A DNA stretch of 64,000 bases from Nevskiaceae bacterium. GTDB lineage: Bacteria > Pseudomonadota > Gammaproteobacteria > Nevskiales > Nevskiaceae. Within the stretch, counting starts at the first letter, position 1. Each line of letters opens with the position of its first letter. The stretch lies in contig SSEB01000007.1 in NCBI GenBank assembly GCA_008012115.1, positions 1 through 64,000 of the forward strand. Reading direction: 5' to 3'. Shown piece after piece: positions 10,255-22,963 of the stretch. The notes under the pieces are model-generated. The model was not told the DNA's origin. It ran no database searches and worked only from the letters and a program-made list of their open reading frames with translations. Position numbers and translations under genes: made by a program.

Positions 10255-13200
10255 CTACGGGCCGCTCAACGGCACCATCATGCTGATCGGCAGCGGCACG
10301 CCCTTGGCCTCGCAGGTGTTGGCGTTCGGATCGGCATAGGTGCTGACCACGCTGTTGACCCACTGGTTGACCAGGCTCACGAACTCGCTGTCCTGCACCG
10401 TGCGCGCCAGCGGCGGCATGCGGATGCCCGGCTGCACCGACGACACGCGATACGGCAGCACCGAGTGCGAGGCGTCGCCCGGCTGGATGTCGTAGTTGCC
10501 GACATCCGCCGCGCGACCCGCCGCGATCGGCGGCTTGCAGATGCCGTGGCCCTCGCCCATGTGCTTGTTGTCGGCCGCGAAGGCATCGAAGGCATCCAGT
10601 GACAGGCCGGAGTTCTGCGCGCCGCCCGCCGGGTTGTGGCAGTGCATGCAGTTCACTTCCATGAACACGCGCACGCGCTTGTGGATGTCGCCCGGCGAGT
10701 TGGGCGTCTCGCCGGTATCGCCCGGCACGTTCCACTTCGGCATGTACTCGAGCTTGGACGGATCATCCGGCAGGTCCAGCAGGCCCTTGCTCTGCAGGTA
10801 GGCGAGCTGGTTGGCGGTGCTGCCATCCTCGTAGGCGTGCAGCTTGTTCATGTTGCGCACCTTCGGGCCGATGGGCGCGGCACCCGGCTCGCGGTCATCG
10901 CCGGCGTGGCACTGCAGGCAGGCGCCGGCGTTGGGCACGCCGTAGTGATCGACCGTGCCGCTGTAGTGCAGGCGCTTGCCGTTGGCGTCGACCGCGGCCG
11001 GATCGGGATCGTCGTAGTCGTAGCTCACCGCCACCGCGTCGCCTTCCAGCTTGAGCGCCGCCTGCGTGAGATTGCCGTTGGCGTCCTTCTGCCACTCGTA
11101 GGGCAGGCCGACCCAGGCGATCTTGCCGCTGGCGTCACGGCGCTTGATCAGGAGGCGCGTCTCGATCACGTCATCCTTGCCGTTCTTGCGGAAGGCGAAG
11201 GTCTTGGCGAACACCGTGCCGACCGGGAAGCCCAGCGTGGCGGTGTTGCAGTTGTAGATCGTGATGGTGTCGCAGCGGTTGTGATCTTCGTAGGTCGCTT
11301 TCTGCACCTTGCCGCTGCCGTCCGGCGGCAGGAACAGGAAGCGGTACTTCACCGCGTAGTCGGAGAACAGGATCGTATTGAGATCGTAGGGCACGCCAAA
11401 GCCGCTGGCGCCCTGCGTCGGATCGGTGTTGCTCTTGAACAGGCCGTAGTTCGACAGCAGCGGGCAGTTGAAGCGCGCCAGCGCGTCGTAATTGATCTTG
11501 CCCGCCTCGCCGGCGGCGCAGACCTGCGCCAGCTGCGCGTCGCTGGGATGCGGATCGTTGGCGGGATTGGGCGCGAAACTGCCCAGCCGCGGCGCCAGCT
11601 GCGTGGCAATCAACCCCGCGCTCAGGGTCGGACAGTCCTGCGGCTGGTTGTGATCCACCGGCGCCAGGTTGGCGGGGTTGGTGGGGTCCGCCGTGCCGAA
11701 GTGCACGTTGAGATAGTCGTCCACCAGCTGCGTCGTGGGCTGGGTCTTCTTGAACGTGTTGCCCTGGATGCACAGGCCGTTCTCGGGCAGCTTGAGCGCG
11801 CCCTGATCGTTGAACTTCCACTTGTTGTACTTGCAGCTCGGCATCGGATCGTAGATGTAGAGATTCGGACGGCCGCGCTCGTCGGTGCGCGGCTCGTAGC
11901 GATCCACGTCCTGGGCATCCGGCTGGTTGAGCGGCACGCCGTAGTGATCCTTCGGATAGTCGTTGCAGCTGTTGGGTGCGTCCTGCGCGCCGTCCCAGAT
12001 GATCTGGGCCGACTTGCCGGCGTTCTTGGCCACCAGCACCGCCGGCAGCAGCGTGGCGTTGTTGCTCACGCACAGCGGGTTGTTGAGGTCGCTGATGCTG
12101 GGCAGGCCGGCGACGATGCCACCCAGGGGATCGGGCAGCGGTGTCGGCAGCGCCACCGGCAGGCCATTGAGCAGGCCGTGGCAGCTGTCCTTGGACAGGT
12201 CCGGCGTCTGCGGGCTGCCGCCGTTGTCGGTGAAGGTGTTGTTGTAGACGTGGATGCCTTCGGGGAAGAAATCGTAGTTGGTGGCCGGCTCGTTGGCGTC
12301 GGCGAGACCGTAGTTGACGATGATCAGGCCCGAGGTGTTGTTGTTGTAGACATCGTTGTCATGCAATTCCAGCTGGTCGGAGGCCAGCACCAGCATGCCG
12401 GTGCCCGAGGGCACGTCGCCGACGATGGCGCCGCGCGGCGCGAAGCTCGGCACGTTGTTGTTGTAGGACCTGTTGTAGTGCACGACGTTCTTCTCGCCGA
12501 ACTGCGCGCGGCCCGGCAGATCGAACACCAGGAAGCCGCCGACGTTGTCGTGCGCCACGTTGTGGATGAACTCGGCACGGTAGGTGTTCTCGAACTCGAA
12601 ACCGGCGACGTTGTGATACGCCTCGGTGAACTGCACGAGGATGTCGTTGGACTGGCCAACGTAGACGCCGGCATCCGATGAACCCACCGAGATCGAGTTC
12701 TCGATGAAGATATGGTGGCTCAGCACCGGGTAGAACGCGTAGGAGCCGTTGTTGACCCAGCTCTTCATGCTGGCGTCGTAGTTGGGGCACGTGGGCCGCG
12801 TCGGGCACTGATCGTCGGTATTGCTCCAGCCGACCTTGACGCCGCGCACGGTGACGTAGTCGGAGCGGAAGATGCGCAGGCCATTGCCCGGCGCGTCGTA
12901 CAGCGTCAGGTCCTGCACGACGATGCCGGTGACGCGGTTGATGTTGATGCCGTCCTGCGAGTCGCTGTTCTTGAACGACAGCACGGTCTTGTCGATGCCG
13001 GCACCCTTGATGGTGATGCCGCGCTTGCCGGTCAGCGTCAGGCCGGTGGTGAAGTCGAATTCACCCGCGCAAAACTGGATGGTGTCGCCCTCGTGGGCGT
13101 CGAACACCGCGATCAGCGCGTCCTTCTGGAAGGTGTTCGGGTCGCAGATCAGGTAGGTCTTGCCGCCGCCCCCCTTGCCCGCGGCAAAAGCCGCTGCGGC

Positions 13201-13314
13201 ATCGGCCGCCTGTGTTGCCGGCCCCACCGACGCGCTGCGGCTGCAGCCCGCCAGTGCCATGACGGCCGCCAGTGCCGCCGCCCAAACCCGGATGCCGCGA
13301 AAATCCTGTCGCAT
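10255..13314 (-). CDS. lipoprotein fusing a parallel beta-helix to an SO_2930-type diheme cytochrome c
   Basis: The 1019-residue protein starts with a lipoprotein signal (lipobox LAGC near residue 23). Residues about 50-370 form a right-handed beta-helix of repeated turns (GITIKGAGIDKTVL, VTGIVVQDLTLYDAPG). The C-terminal half carries two haem c sites, CLQCH at 799-803 and CMHCH at 889-893. From memory, TIGRFAM families TIGR03805 (beta-helix) and TIGR03806 (cytochrome) are described as gene neighbours that are sometimes fused, with unknown function; this gene fits that description. It is a single-gene unit ending at a terminator. The electron partner is unknown. Confidence 0.87.
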   Translation of the reverse strand: MRQDFRGIRVWAAALAAVMALAGCSRSASVGPATQAADAAAAFAAGKGGGGKTYLICDPNTFQKDALIAVFDAHEGDTIQFCAGEFDFTTGLTLTGKRGITIKGAGIDKTVLSFKNSDSQDGININRVTGIVVQDLTLYDAPGNGLRIFRSDYVTVRGVKVGWSNTDDQCPTRPTCPNYDASMKSWVNNGSYAFYPVLSHHIFIENSISVGSSDAGVYVGQSNDILVQFTEAYHNVAGFEFENTYRAEFIHNVAHDNVGGFLVFDLPGRAQFGEKNVVHYNRSYNNNVPSFAPRGAIVGDVPSGTGMLVLASDQLELHDNDVYNNNTSGLIIVNYGLADANEPATNYDFFPEGIHVYNNTFTDNGGSPQTPDLSKDSCHGLLNGLPVALPTPLPDPLGGIVAGLPSISDLNNPLCVSNNATLLPAVLVAKNAGKSAQIIWDGAQDAPNSCNDYPKDHYGVPLNQPDAQDVDRYEPRTDERGRPNLYIYDPMPSCKYNKWKFNDQGALKLPENGLCIQGNTFKKTQPTTQLVDDYLNVHFGTADPTNPANLAPVDHNQPQDCPTLSAGLIATQLAPRLGSFAPNPANDPHPSDAQLAQVCAAGEAGKINYDALARFNCPLLSNYGLFKSNTDPTQGASGFGVPYDLNTILFSDYAVKYRFLFLPPDGSGKVQKATYEDHNRCDTITIYNCNTATLGFPVGTVFAKTFAFRKNGKDDVIETRLLIKRRDASGKIAWVGLPYEWQKDANGNLTQAALKLEGDAVAVSYDYDDPDPAAVDANGKRLHYSGTVDHYGVPNAGACLQCHAGDDREPGAAPIGPKVRNMNKLHAYEDGSTANQLAYLQSKGLLDLPDDPSKLEYMPKWNVPGDTGETPNSPGDIHKRVRVFMEVNCMHCHNPAGGAQNSGLSLDAFDAFAADNKHMGEGHGICKPPIAAGRAADVGNYDIQPGDASHSVLPYRVSSVQPGIRMPPLARTVQDSEFVSLVNQWVNSVVSTYADPNANTCEAKGVPLPISMMVPLSGP

Positions 13315-13452
13315 GCCCGCTCCCCCTGAACGATATTTGGAATGCCGAACCGCTCTGGGGCGGCCTTGTAATGCGCGGGAAGCTAACAGACGAGCCGGGT
13401 TGCGGCAGTAGTAAAACCGCGCCGGGGCTCATAAAAATCCCGCAAAGGCTGG

Positions 13453-13562
13453 CACCCGCTCTGCGGTCTCGCACCGTGACGTGAGTTATTAATTATCTAT
13501 TTATTTTAAATTCTATAGATTAATTGTCACAACAACTCGCACGCACCCCGGCAGAGCGGGTG
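13453..13562. repeat. 110-bp inverted element, copy 2
   Basis: Exactly 110 bp between CACCCGCT and AGCGGGTG, with a perfect 12-bp terminal pair (CACCCGCTCTGC) extended outward by GG/CC. GTTAT is at positions 33-37; the right partner is degenerate (GTCAC). It lies in the 293-bp gap between the inositol-phosphatase gene and the fusion cytochrome gene, both on the minus strand. Confidence 0.9.
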
Positions 13563-13608
13563 CCACCACTCCAGGTAACGGGCGCCGTCGCGCGGCGTTG
13601 ACGCGCCT

Positions 13609-14415
13609 TTACGACTTGAGCGCGAGGCCGGCGAACTGGCGGTGCAGGCGGCCGTTGGTGGCCAGCACCGTGGTGGTGTCGAGGCCGATCGGTCCACCGT
13701 TGAGATCGGTGAAGGTGCCGCCGGCCTCGCGCACGATCACCGCCAGCGCGGCGATGTCGAGAATGTTGACGTCGGACTCGACGATGGCGTCGATCTTGCC
13801 GTTGGCCAGCATGTGGTAGTGCAGGAAATCGCCGTAGCCGCGGATGCGGTGCAGTTGCGGAATCAGGCGGCCCAGTTCGGCCCACTGCGGCGACTTGGCC
13901 AGCCGGCCGATGTTGCCGGTGGACAGCGTCGCCTTGTCCAGCGTCTCCACCTCGCTCACCTGCAGGCGCTCCTCGCCCAGCCAGGCGCCGCGGCCCTTCT
14001 CGGCGAACACGATCTCGCCGCGCCCGTCGTTCCAGCACGGCGCATAGGACACGCCCAGGATCAGTTCACCCGAGCGCTCCTCGGGGCGCGAGAGGTCGCG
14101 CCGCATCAGCGCGATCTGCACCGAGAAGATCGGATAGCCGCGCACGAAGGCCTTGGTGCCGTCGATGGGATCGATCAGCCACAGGTACTCGGCGTCGGCC
14201 TGCTCGCGGCCGGTCTCCTCGCCGTAATAGCCGTGCGTGGGAAAGCACTTCTTCAGCGTGGCCTTGATCGCCTTCTCGGCGGCGACATCCACCTCGGTCA
14301 CCGGGCTGGCGTCGGCCTTGTAGCTCACCGCGAAATTGCCGCGGTAGGCCTTGCGGATGACCACGGCGGCGGCCTGGGCGGCGTCGAGGGCGGCGGGCAG
14401 GAATTCGCAGGACAT
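13609..14415 (-). CDS. inositol-monophosphatase-family phosphatase (HisN/SuhB-like)
   Basis: This 268-residue enzyme belongs to the metal-dependent inositol monophosphatase superfamily. The catalytic motifs are present: HGYYGEETG, the metal-binding LIDPIDGTKAF, and the late SDVNILDIAALAVIVREAGG. Substrates in the family include inositol phosphate, histidinol phosphate, PAP and fructose bisphosphate. The DPIDGTKAFVRGYP version resembles histidinol-phosphate phosphatase HisN, but this is not conclusive and no his genes are near. It is divergent from the btuB riboswitch region. Confidence 0.85.
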   Translation of the reverse strand: MSCEFLPAALDAAQAAAVVIRKAYRGNFAVSYKADASPVTEVDVAAEKAIKATLKKCFPTHGYYGEETGREQADAEYLWLIDPIDGTKAFVRGYPIFSVQIALMRRDLSRPEERSGELILGVSYAPCWNDGRGEIVFAEKGRGAWLGEERLQVSEVETLDKATLSTGNIGRLAKSPQWAELGRLIPQLHRIRGYGDFLHYHMLANGKIDAIVESDVNILDIAALAVIVREAGGTFTDLNGGPIGLDTTTVLATNGRLHRQFAGLALKS

Positions 14416-14496
14416 GGAGCTAACCTTCGGTAGGGGGCGTCAATGATACCGGCCCTCTACTGCAAACGCAGTGCAACGTCGCATCGGTGGCGCGCG

Positions 14497-14502
14497 TACA
14501 AT
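14497..14502 (+). promoter_or_regulatory. -10 element of the btuB transcript
   Basis: TACAAT lies 8 nt before the first riboswitch base (14511), so transcription would begin right at the aptamer. No strong -35 is seen, which may mean an activator or a weak promoter. Confidence 0.5.
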
Positions 14503-14510
14503 GCGCGCGC

Positions 14511-14665
14511 CACAGGTGTCTCGCCGCGAGGCGAGGTGAAACGGGAAGCGAGTGAAACGCTCGCACTGCCCCCGCAACGGTAAATGGGAAGAAGCGGCCA
14601 CACGCCACTGGAGCGATCCGGGAAGGCGCCGCGGAAAAGCCCATGAGTCCGGAGACCGGCCTGTG
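14511..14665 (+). ncRNA. cobalamin riboswitch aptamer
   Basis: The leader has the complete adenosylcobalamin aptamer pattern: closing stem CACAGG (14511) with CCTGTG (ending 14665), GAAACGGGAAGCGAGTGAAA, then CACTGCCCCCGCAACGGTAA, the B12 box GCCACTGG (14604-14611), GGGAAGGCG and GAGTCCGGAGACC. High cobalamin would repress the downstream btuB. The strand and spacing fit: aptamer end to ATG is about 50 nt. Confidence 0.95.
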
Positions 14666-14683
14666 TCCACCCACCGTCACAAG

Positions 14684-14708
14684 CACCACGGGGACGTGGT
14701 GAGGGAGA
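14684..14708 (+). promoter_or_regulatory. riboswitch expression platform at the btuB ribosome site
   Basis: A 7-bp hairpin (CACCACG, GGGA loop, CGTGGTG) directly abuts the ribosome-binding sequence AGGGAGA. Upstream CCACCGTCAC (14671-14680) can pair alternatively with GTGGTG. No T-run follows, so control is probably at translation initiation rather than termination. This is inferred from the sequence only. Confidence 0.6.
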
Positions 14709-14714
14709 CCCTTC

Positions 14715-16529
<1,815 letters not shown>

Positions 16530-16566
16530 ACCTGCGCCGGGCAGCGGCAGCGGCGCCCGGCGACGT

Positions 16567-16676
16567 CACCCGCTGTCGATGGTTTGCCTGGGAAAATCGT
16601 TATTAATTATCTATCAAATTTTTATTTGATATATATTTTTAAACAACTCTTCCCGGCCAACTATCGACAGCGGGTG
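16567..16676. repeat. 110-bp inverted element, copy 3 (best terminal pairing)
   Basis: Exactly 110 bp. The terminal arms pair perfectly over 14 bp (CACCCGCTGTCGAT with its complement) and continue with few mismatches to about 22 bp. GTTAT is at 33-37 and TAAAC at 74-78. The left arm has TTGCCTGGGAAAATC, shared with the reverse complements of copies 6 and 7. It separates btuB from the adenosyltransferase gene. Confidence 0.92.
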
Positions 16677-16722
16677 GCGCTTTTTCCGGCTGTTACACTG
16701 CAAAAAATCATCGGCACTGCAC

Positions 16723-17262
16723 ATGGGTCATCGTCTCAGCAAGATCGTCACCCGCACCGGCGACCAGGGCACCACGGGCCTGGCCACCGGCGACCGCGTC
16801 GAGAAATCCTCGGCACGCATCCACGCCATCGGCGAGGTGGACGAACTCAACTGCCATCTCGGCGTGGTGCTGGCGCATGCGTTGCCGGAGACGGTGCGTG
16901 CGCCGCTGGCGCGCATCCAGAACGAGTTGTTCAACCTCGGCGGCGAACTGGCGATGCCGCCGGCGATGCTGATCGGCGAGGCCGACGTGGCGCGGCTGGA
17001 GGCGGACGTGGAGGCGCTCAACGCGCACCTGCCGCCGCTGAAGGAATTCGTGCTGCCCGGCGGCAATGCGCCGGCCGCAGCCGCGCATCTCGCGCGCGCG
17101 GTGGCGCGGCGCGTCGAGCGCGCGCTGTGGACGCTCAACGCCGAAGCGCCACTCAACGAGTTCGCACCGCGATATGCCAACCGCCTGTCCGACCTGCTGT
17201 TCGTGATCGCGCGCACGCTGGCGCGCGCCGACGGCGGCCAGGAAGTGAGCTGGTCGCGCTGA
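16723..17262 (+). CDS. PduO-type ATP:cob(I)alamin adenosyltransferase
   Basis: This enzyme moves the adenosyl group of ATP onto cob(I)alamin to make coenzyme B12. The 179-residue protein begins with the family signature KIVTRTGDQGTTGLATGDRV and has the conserved region RAVARRVERALWTLN and NRLSDLLFVIARTL. It follows btuB, so the pair covers B12 import and activation. No riboswitch precedes it; the 193-bp gap is mostly the 110-bp element copy 3. No clear ribosome site is seen before the ATG at 16723. Confidence 0.93.
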   Translation: MGHRLSKIVTRTGDQGTTGLATGDRVEKSSARIHAIGEVDELNCHLGVVLAHALPETVRAPLARIQNELFNLGGELAMPPAMLIGEADVARLEADVEALNAHLPPLKEFVLPGGNAPAAAAHLARAVARRVERALWTLNAEAPLNEFAPRYANRLSDLLFVIARTLARADGGQEVSWSR

Positions 17263-17274
17263 CACCCGGCGCGC

Positions 17275-19674
17275 TCAGCGCGCCTGCCGGATCGCCATCA
17301 CCGCCTGGTTGCGCAGGGTGCGCAGCAGGGCCAGTTCCTTTTCCGAGACGGTGATCGCGCCCGCGCGCTCGTGATCGGCGTAGATCATCGCCACCGGCAC
17401 GCCCTTGACGCAGACCGGGAACACGATGAACGTCGGCGCATCCACCTGCTGCAGATACCACGCCGGCAGATGACGCCGCACCTTGTCGGCGGCGGCATCG
17501 TGAATCAGCACGTCGGCGTCCCGGGACAACACCAGGTTGAACAGGTCGGTGCCGGCGAGGTTGAAGGCGAACGCCGGCAGCACCTCGTCGACACGCTCGC
17601 CGTAGCCGAAGCGCGCGCCCATGCGGTTGCTGCGGCCGTCGCGCAGGCAGATCAGCACGCGCCGCACGCCGATGGCGCGGAAAATGGTCTCGGCGATGAT
17701 GCGCAGCAGGTCGTTGACGTTGAGGTCTTCGATCAGCGCCTGGCTGATGTCCTGGATGCCGGCGGCGAGAATCTCCAGGCCCTGCTGTTCACTCGTGGCG
17801 CCGGTCGCCGCGGGCTCTCCGGCGGGCGGCATCTCGAGGCGCGTGGTGGCCGCCAGTGCGCTCTCGCCGTCCGCGGTCACCGGTGATGCGGTCGACGTCG
17901 CCGGCGCAGCGGTCGCCGGACTCGCGGCGCGCAGCAGGCTGTCGCCGATGCGGGTCTTGCGCAGGTTGACGTTGAGTGTGGTCGCGAGGTCGGACAGGCC
18001 CTTCGACGACTGCTCCAGCACCTGCGTCAGCGATTCCTTGCCCAGCGGCACCACCTCGCCATAACGCTGCGCGATGCCGTTCAGCGCCGCGGCGCGGCCC
18101 TCGGCCGCCGGCTGTTCCAGCGCACCCCGCAGCTCGCCCGCCATCGCACTCAGCAGCCTCAGCTTTTCGTCGGCCGTTTTCGGCGCGGTCACGCGCCCGG
18201 CCGGCAGGCGCCGCATGCCGTTGACGATGGAATCCGGAAACCCCCAGTGCCGCGCGATGCCGATGCCCAGGTCCTGGTAGCTGATGCCCAGCACGCGGCG
18301 CGCGGCGGCATCCTCGTCGCAGCGCTCGTTGGACACGATGCGGCCGATGGTGTCCGCCTCTTCCGGGAAATAGTAGTGCGCCAGCAGGCGGCCCAGGTTG
18401 TGGAAGACCGCGCAGATGTAGACCAGCTCGGTGTCGTTCATGCGCAGGCGCGCGCCCAGTTCGGCGGCGATGATCGCGCTGAGGTTGGCGCCGAGAAACT
18501 CCTCCTGCAGGGTGCCGGCCTGCTTCTTGTCCTTGAGATGCTCGAACAGCAGCAGCGAGGTCGCCACGCCGCTGACCGCGCTCAGCCCCATCATCACCAC
18601 CGCGCGCGACACGGTGTTGATGCCGTTGCCGGCGCGCATCGGGTAATAGGCGGAGTTGACCAGACGCAGGATCTTGTTGGTCAGCGCGACGTCCTTGAGG
18701 ATGACGTTCGACAACTGGTTGACGTCGCCCTTGTCGGTGCGGGTCATGCGCTGGATCGCGCCGATGGCCGAGGACATCGCCGGGAAATCGCTCTTGAGCT
18801 TCATGCGCCGCAGCAGGAACTCCAGCGTGCTCTGGGCGCTGTCGCTGGCCGTCTTGGCGCCCGCGTCCGTCGCCGGATTCAGGTACGCCGCCAGCGCGTC
18901 GCGCATCTGCTCGGCCGTCTGGAAGCGCAGCGCCGGGTCCTTGGCGGCGGCACGCAGCACGATCTCATGCAGGCCATCGGCGATATGCGCCATCACCGCC
19001 GGCGGAAAGACCAGCGGCGCGTTGGCGATGCGGTGCATGGCCTCGAAGGTGTTGCCGGCGTCGACGGCGCGCGCGCCGGTCAGCATCTCGTACAGCATGA
19101 GGCCGGCGGAGAACACATCGTATTGCGGCGTCACCAGCCGTCGGGCGATGTACTCCGGCGCCATGTAGGACGGCGTGCCGATGTACACATCCTCGGCGCC
19201 GGCGCTGCGCGAGGCCGGCGTGGCGATGCCGAAATCCATCACCCGCGGCTGTCCGTCGCGGTCGATCAGGATGTTGCTGGGCTTGAGGTCGCGGTGAATC
19301 ACGCCGGCAGCGTGCGCGTGGGCGATGGCGTCGAGGATCTGCCGCATGATCGCGGCGGCGCGCGGCGCGTCGATCGCGCCCTCGTCGCGGATCAGGCGGT
19401 CCAGCGTGCGTCCCTCGACGTACTCGAACACCAGGTAGACCTGGCCCTGATGCTCGCCGGCCTCGTAGATCGGCACGATCCGGGGATGCTGCAGGCGGCT
19501 GGCGGTGCGCGCCTCGCGCAGCAGGCTGTCTCGCTGCATCTGCGCATCGGGCCGCAGGCGCAGCAGCTTGAGCGCGACGTCGCGCTGAAGAAGGGTATCG
19601 TGCGCCAGATAGACGGCGCTCTGCCCGCCCTTGCCCAGCAGCCGGCCGAGTTCGAATTTTCCGATCTTCTGCAT
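17275..19674 (-). CDS. serine/threonine kinase with HDOD and GAF domains
   Basis: This 799-residue signalling protein begins with a Hanks-type kinase: Gly loop GKGGQSAVYLA, Lys36 in VALKLL, HRDLKPSN at 127-134, DFG at 147-149 and GTPSYMAPE at 166-174, all catalytic residues intact. An HDOD domain follows (about 293-490: DVALTNKILRLVNSAYYP). An Ala/Pro-rich linker leads to a C-terminal GAF domain (about 640-795). No membrane segment is present, so it is cytoplasmic. I started at MQKIGKFELG (19674); a 14-codon upstream extension is less likely. It converges with the adenosyltransferase gene, 12 nt apart. Ligand and targets are unknown. Confidence 0.9.
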   Translation of the reverse strand: MQKIGKFELGRLLGKGGQSAVYLAHDTLLQRDVALKLLRLRPDAQMQRDSLLREARTASRLQHPRIVPIYEAGEHQGQVYLVFEYVEGRTLDRLIRDEGAIDAPRAAAIMRQILDAIAHAHAAGVIHRDLKPSNILIDRDGQPRVMDFGIATPASRSAGAEDVYIGTPSYMAPEYIARRLVTPQYDVFSAGLMLYEMLTGARAVDAGNTFEAMHRIANAPLVFPPAVMAHIADGLHEIVLRAAAKDPALRFQTAEQMRDALAAYLNPATDAGAKTASDSAQSTLEFLLRRMKLKSDFPAMSSAIGAIQRMTRTDKGDVNQLSNVILKDVALTNKILRLVNSAYYPMRAGNGINTVSRAVVMMGLSAVSGVATSLLLFEHLKDKKQAGTLQEEFLGANLSAIIAAELGARLRMNDTELVYICAVFHNLGRLLAHYYFPEEADTIGRIVSNERCDEDAAARRVLGISYQDLGIGIARHWGFPDSIVNGMRRLPAGRVTAPKTADEKLRLLSAMAGELRGALEQPAAEGRAAALNGIAQRYGEVVPLGKESLTQVLEQSSKGLSDLATTLNVNLRKTRIGDSLLRAASPATAAPATSTASPVTADGESALAATTRLEMPPAGEPAATGATSEQQGLEILAAGIQDISQALIEDLNVNDLLRIIAETIFRAIGVRRVLICLRDGRSNRMGARFGYGERVDEVLPAFAFNLAGTDLFNLVLSRDADVLIHDAAADKVRRHLPAWYLQQVDAPTFIVFPVCVKGVPVAMIYADHERAGAITVSEKELALLRTLRNQAVMAIRQAR

Positions 19675-19794
19675 GGCCGGTCGCGGTACGCACCCAGGGA
19701 GCCCGGCCTGTCGCACAACGCCGGTACCCTGATATCGGCCGCGCCCGGAAAACCTGAATCAGCTGGGACCTGCGGCCCGACCGCCGCAGCCACG

Positions 19795-19825
19795 AAAAAG
19801 GCCGGGCAGTGCCCGGCCTTTTTTC
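19795..19825. terminator. bidirectional terminator after the acyl-CoA dehydrogenase
   Basis: The GC stem GGCCGGGC / GCCCGGCC is flanked by AAAAA and TTTTTT. It lies 15 nt past the stop of the acyl-CoA dehydrogenase on the minus strand and separates it from the kinase gene. Confidence 0.9.
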
Positions 19826-19839
19826 AAACTCGCAACGGC

Positions 19840-21627
<1,788 letters not shown>

Positions 21628-21768
21628 AGAAACTCTCCGGATTTGCTAGGAAAAGACGGGCGCGGTAGGCCGCGACCTGGGAAAAATGGCGGGCTAGCCT
21701 ACCCCAAACGGACGACACTACGCACGCCTCCGCCGTATGGACGCGGCAGCGTCACCAACCCGATGATT

Positions 21769-22944
21769 TCACAGACTTTTGCCAGCCGCAGTCGCCGAGG
21801 CCCAGGCCCACTGGAAATTGAAGCCGCCGAGATGGCCGGTGACGTCCAGCACTTCGCCGATGAAGTACAGGCCCGGCACCCGCTGCGACATCAGCGTCGC
21901 CGACGACACTTCGTCGGTGCTGACGCCGCCCAGCGTCACCTCCGCCGTGCGATAGCCCTCGGTGCCGCTGGCGACCATCGGCCAGGCTTCGAGCGCGGCG
22001 GCGATATCCGCCAGCTCCGCCGGCCGGTACTGGCGCATCGGCTTGCTGCCGAAACGCAGCTCGCACAGGCGCTGCGCCAGCCGCTTGGGCAGCAGCTCCG
22101 CCAGCACCGTGCGGAATTCCGCCGCCGGCCGCTCGCGCTGCAGGGCCTGCAACAGCGGCAGCGCTTCCCGGTCCGGCAACAGGTTGTAGGTCAGTTCGGC
22201 GCCGGGCTGCCAGTACGAGGAAATCTGCAGGGTGCAGGGCCCGGAGATGCCGCGATGCGTGAACAGCAGGCCGGCGCGGAAGCGCTGGCGGCCGCTGCGG
22301 CTCTCCGCCGGAAGGGCAACGCCGCTGAGATCCTGGTAGTGCTCGAGGCGCGTGCCGCTGAGTGTCAGCGGCACCAGGGCCGCGCGCGTCGGCAGCACGG
22401 TGTGACCGAACTGCCGCGCCAGCTGGTAGCCGAGCCCGGTGGCGCCCATGCTGGGAATCGACAGGCCGCCGGTGGCCACCACCAGCGCGGCGGCGCTGAT
22501 GGCCCCGAGCGCTGTGTCGACGACGAAGTCCTCGCTCTCGCGCCGCACCGAACGCACCGCGCAGTTGACCTCGATGCGCACGCCGGCCGCCGCGCATTCG
22601 TCCAGCAACAGACGCACGATCTGCTTGGAGGACTCGTCGCAGAACAGCTGGCCCAGTTCCTTCTCGTGGTAGGCGATGCCATGACGCTCGACCAGGGCGA
22701 TGAAATCGCGCGGCGTGTAGCGCGCCAGGGCCGACTTGCAGAAGTGCGGATTGGCCGAGATGAAATTCGCCGGCGTAGTGTGCAGGTTGGTGAAATTGCA
22801 GCGGCCGCCGCCGGACATCAGGATTTTCTTGCCGACGCGGTTGGCATGCTCGACCACCAGCACGCGACGACCACGCGCGCCTGCCACCGCGGCGCACATC
22901 AGGCCGGCGGCACCGCCGCCGATGACCACGACGTCGTAGCGCAT
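21769..22944 (-). CDS. HI0933/YhiN-family FAD-dependent oxidoreductase
   Basis: This 391-residue flavoprotein starts with the dinucleotide fold DVVVIGGGAAGLMCA and has the family signature GKKILMSGGGRCNFTN. The C-terminal FAD motif GLYFIGEVLDVTGHLGGFNFQWAW is also diagnostic. The physiological reaction of the family is unsettled (BaiN-type bile acid reduction in one group). I used the ATG at 22944, which places the FAD motif at the N-terminus. It is the last gene of the ampD-ampE-btuF-like operon, 19 nt downstream of btuF. Confidence 0.92.
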   Translation of the reverse strand: MRYDVVVIGGGAAGLMCAAVAGARGRRVLVVEHANRVGKKILMSGGGRCNFTNLHTTPANFISANPHFCKSALARYTPRDFIALVERHGIAYHEKELGQLFCDESSKQIVRLLLDECAAAGVRIEVNCAVRSVRRESEDFVVDTALGAISAAALVVATGGLSIPSMGATGLGYQLARQFGHTVLPTRAALVPLTLSGTRLEHYQDLSGVALPAESRSGRQRFRAGLLFTHRGISGPCTLQISSYWQPGAELTYNLLPDREALPLLQALQRERPAAEFRTVLAELLPKRLAQRLCELRFGSKPMRQYRPAELADIAAALEAWPMVASGTEGYRTAEVTLGGVSTDEVSSATLMSQRVPGLYFIGEVLDVTGHLGGFNFQWAWASATAAGKSL

Positions 22945-22963
22945 GCCGTCGCGACGCGGCGGT

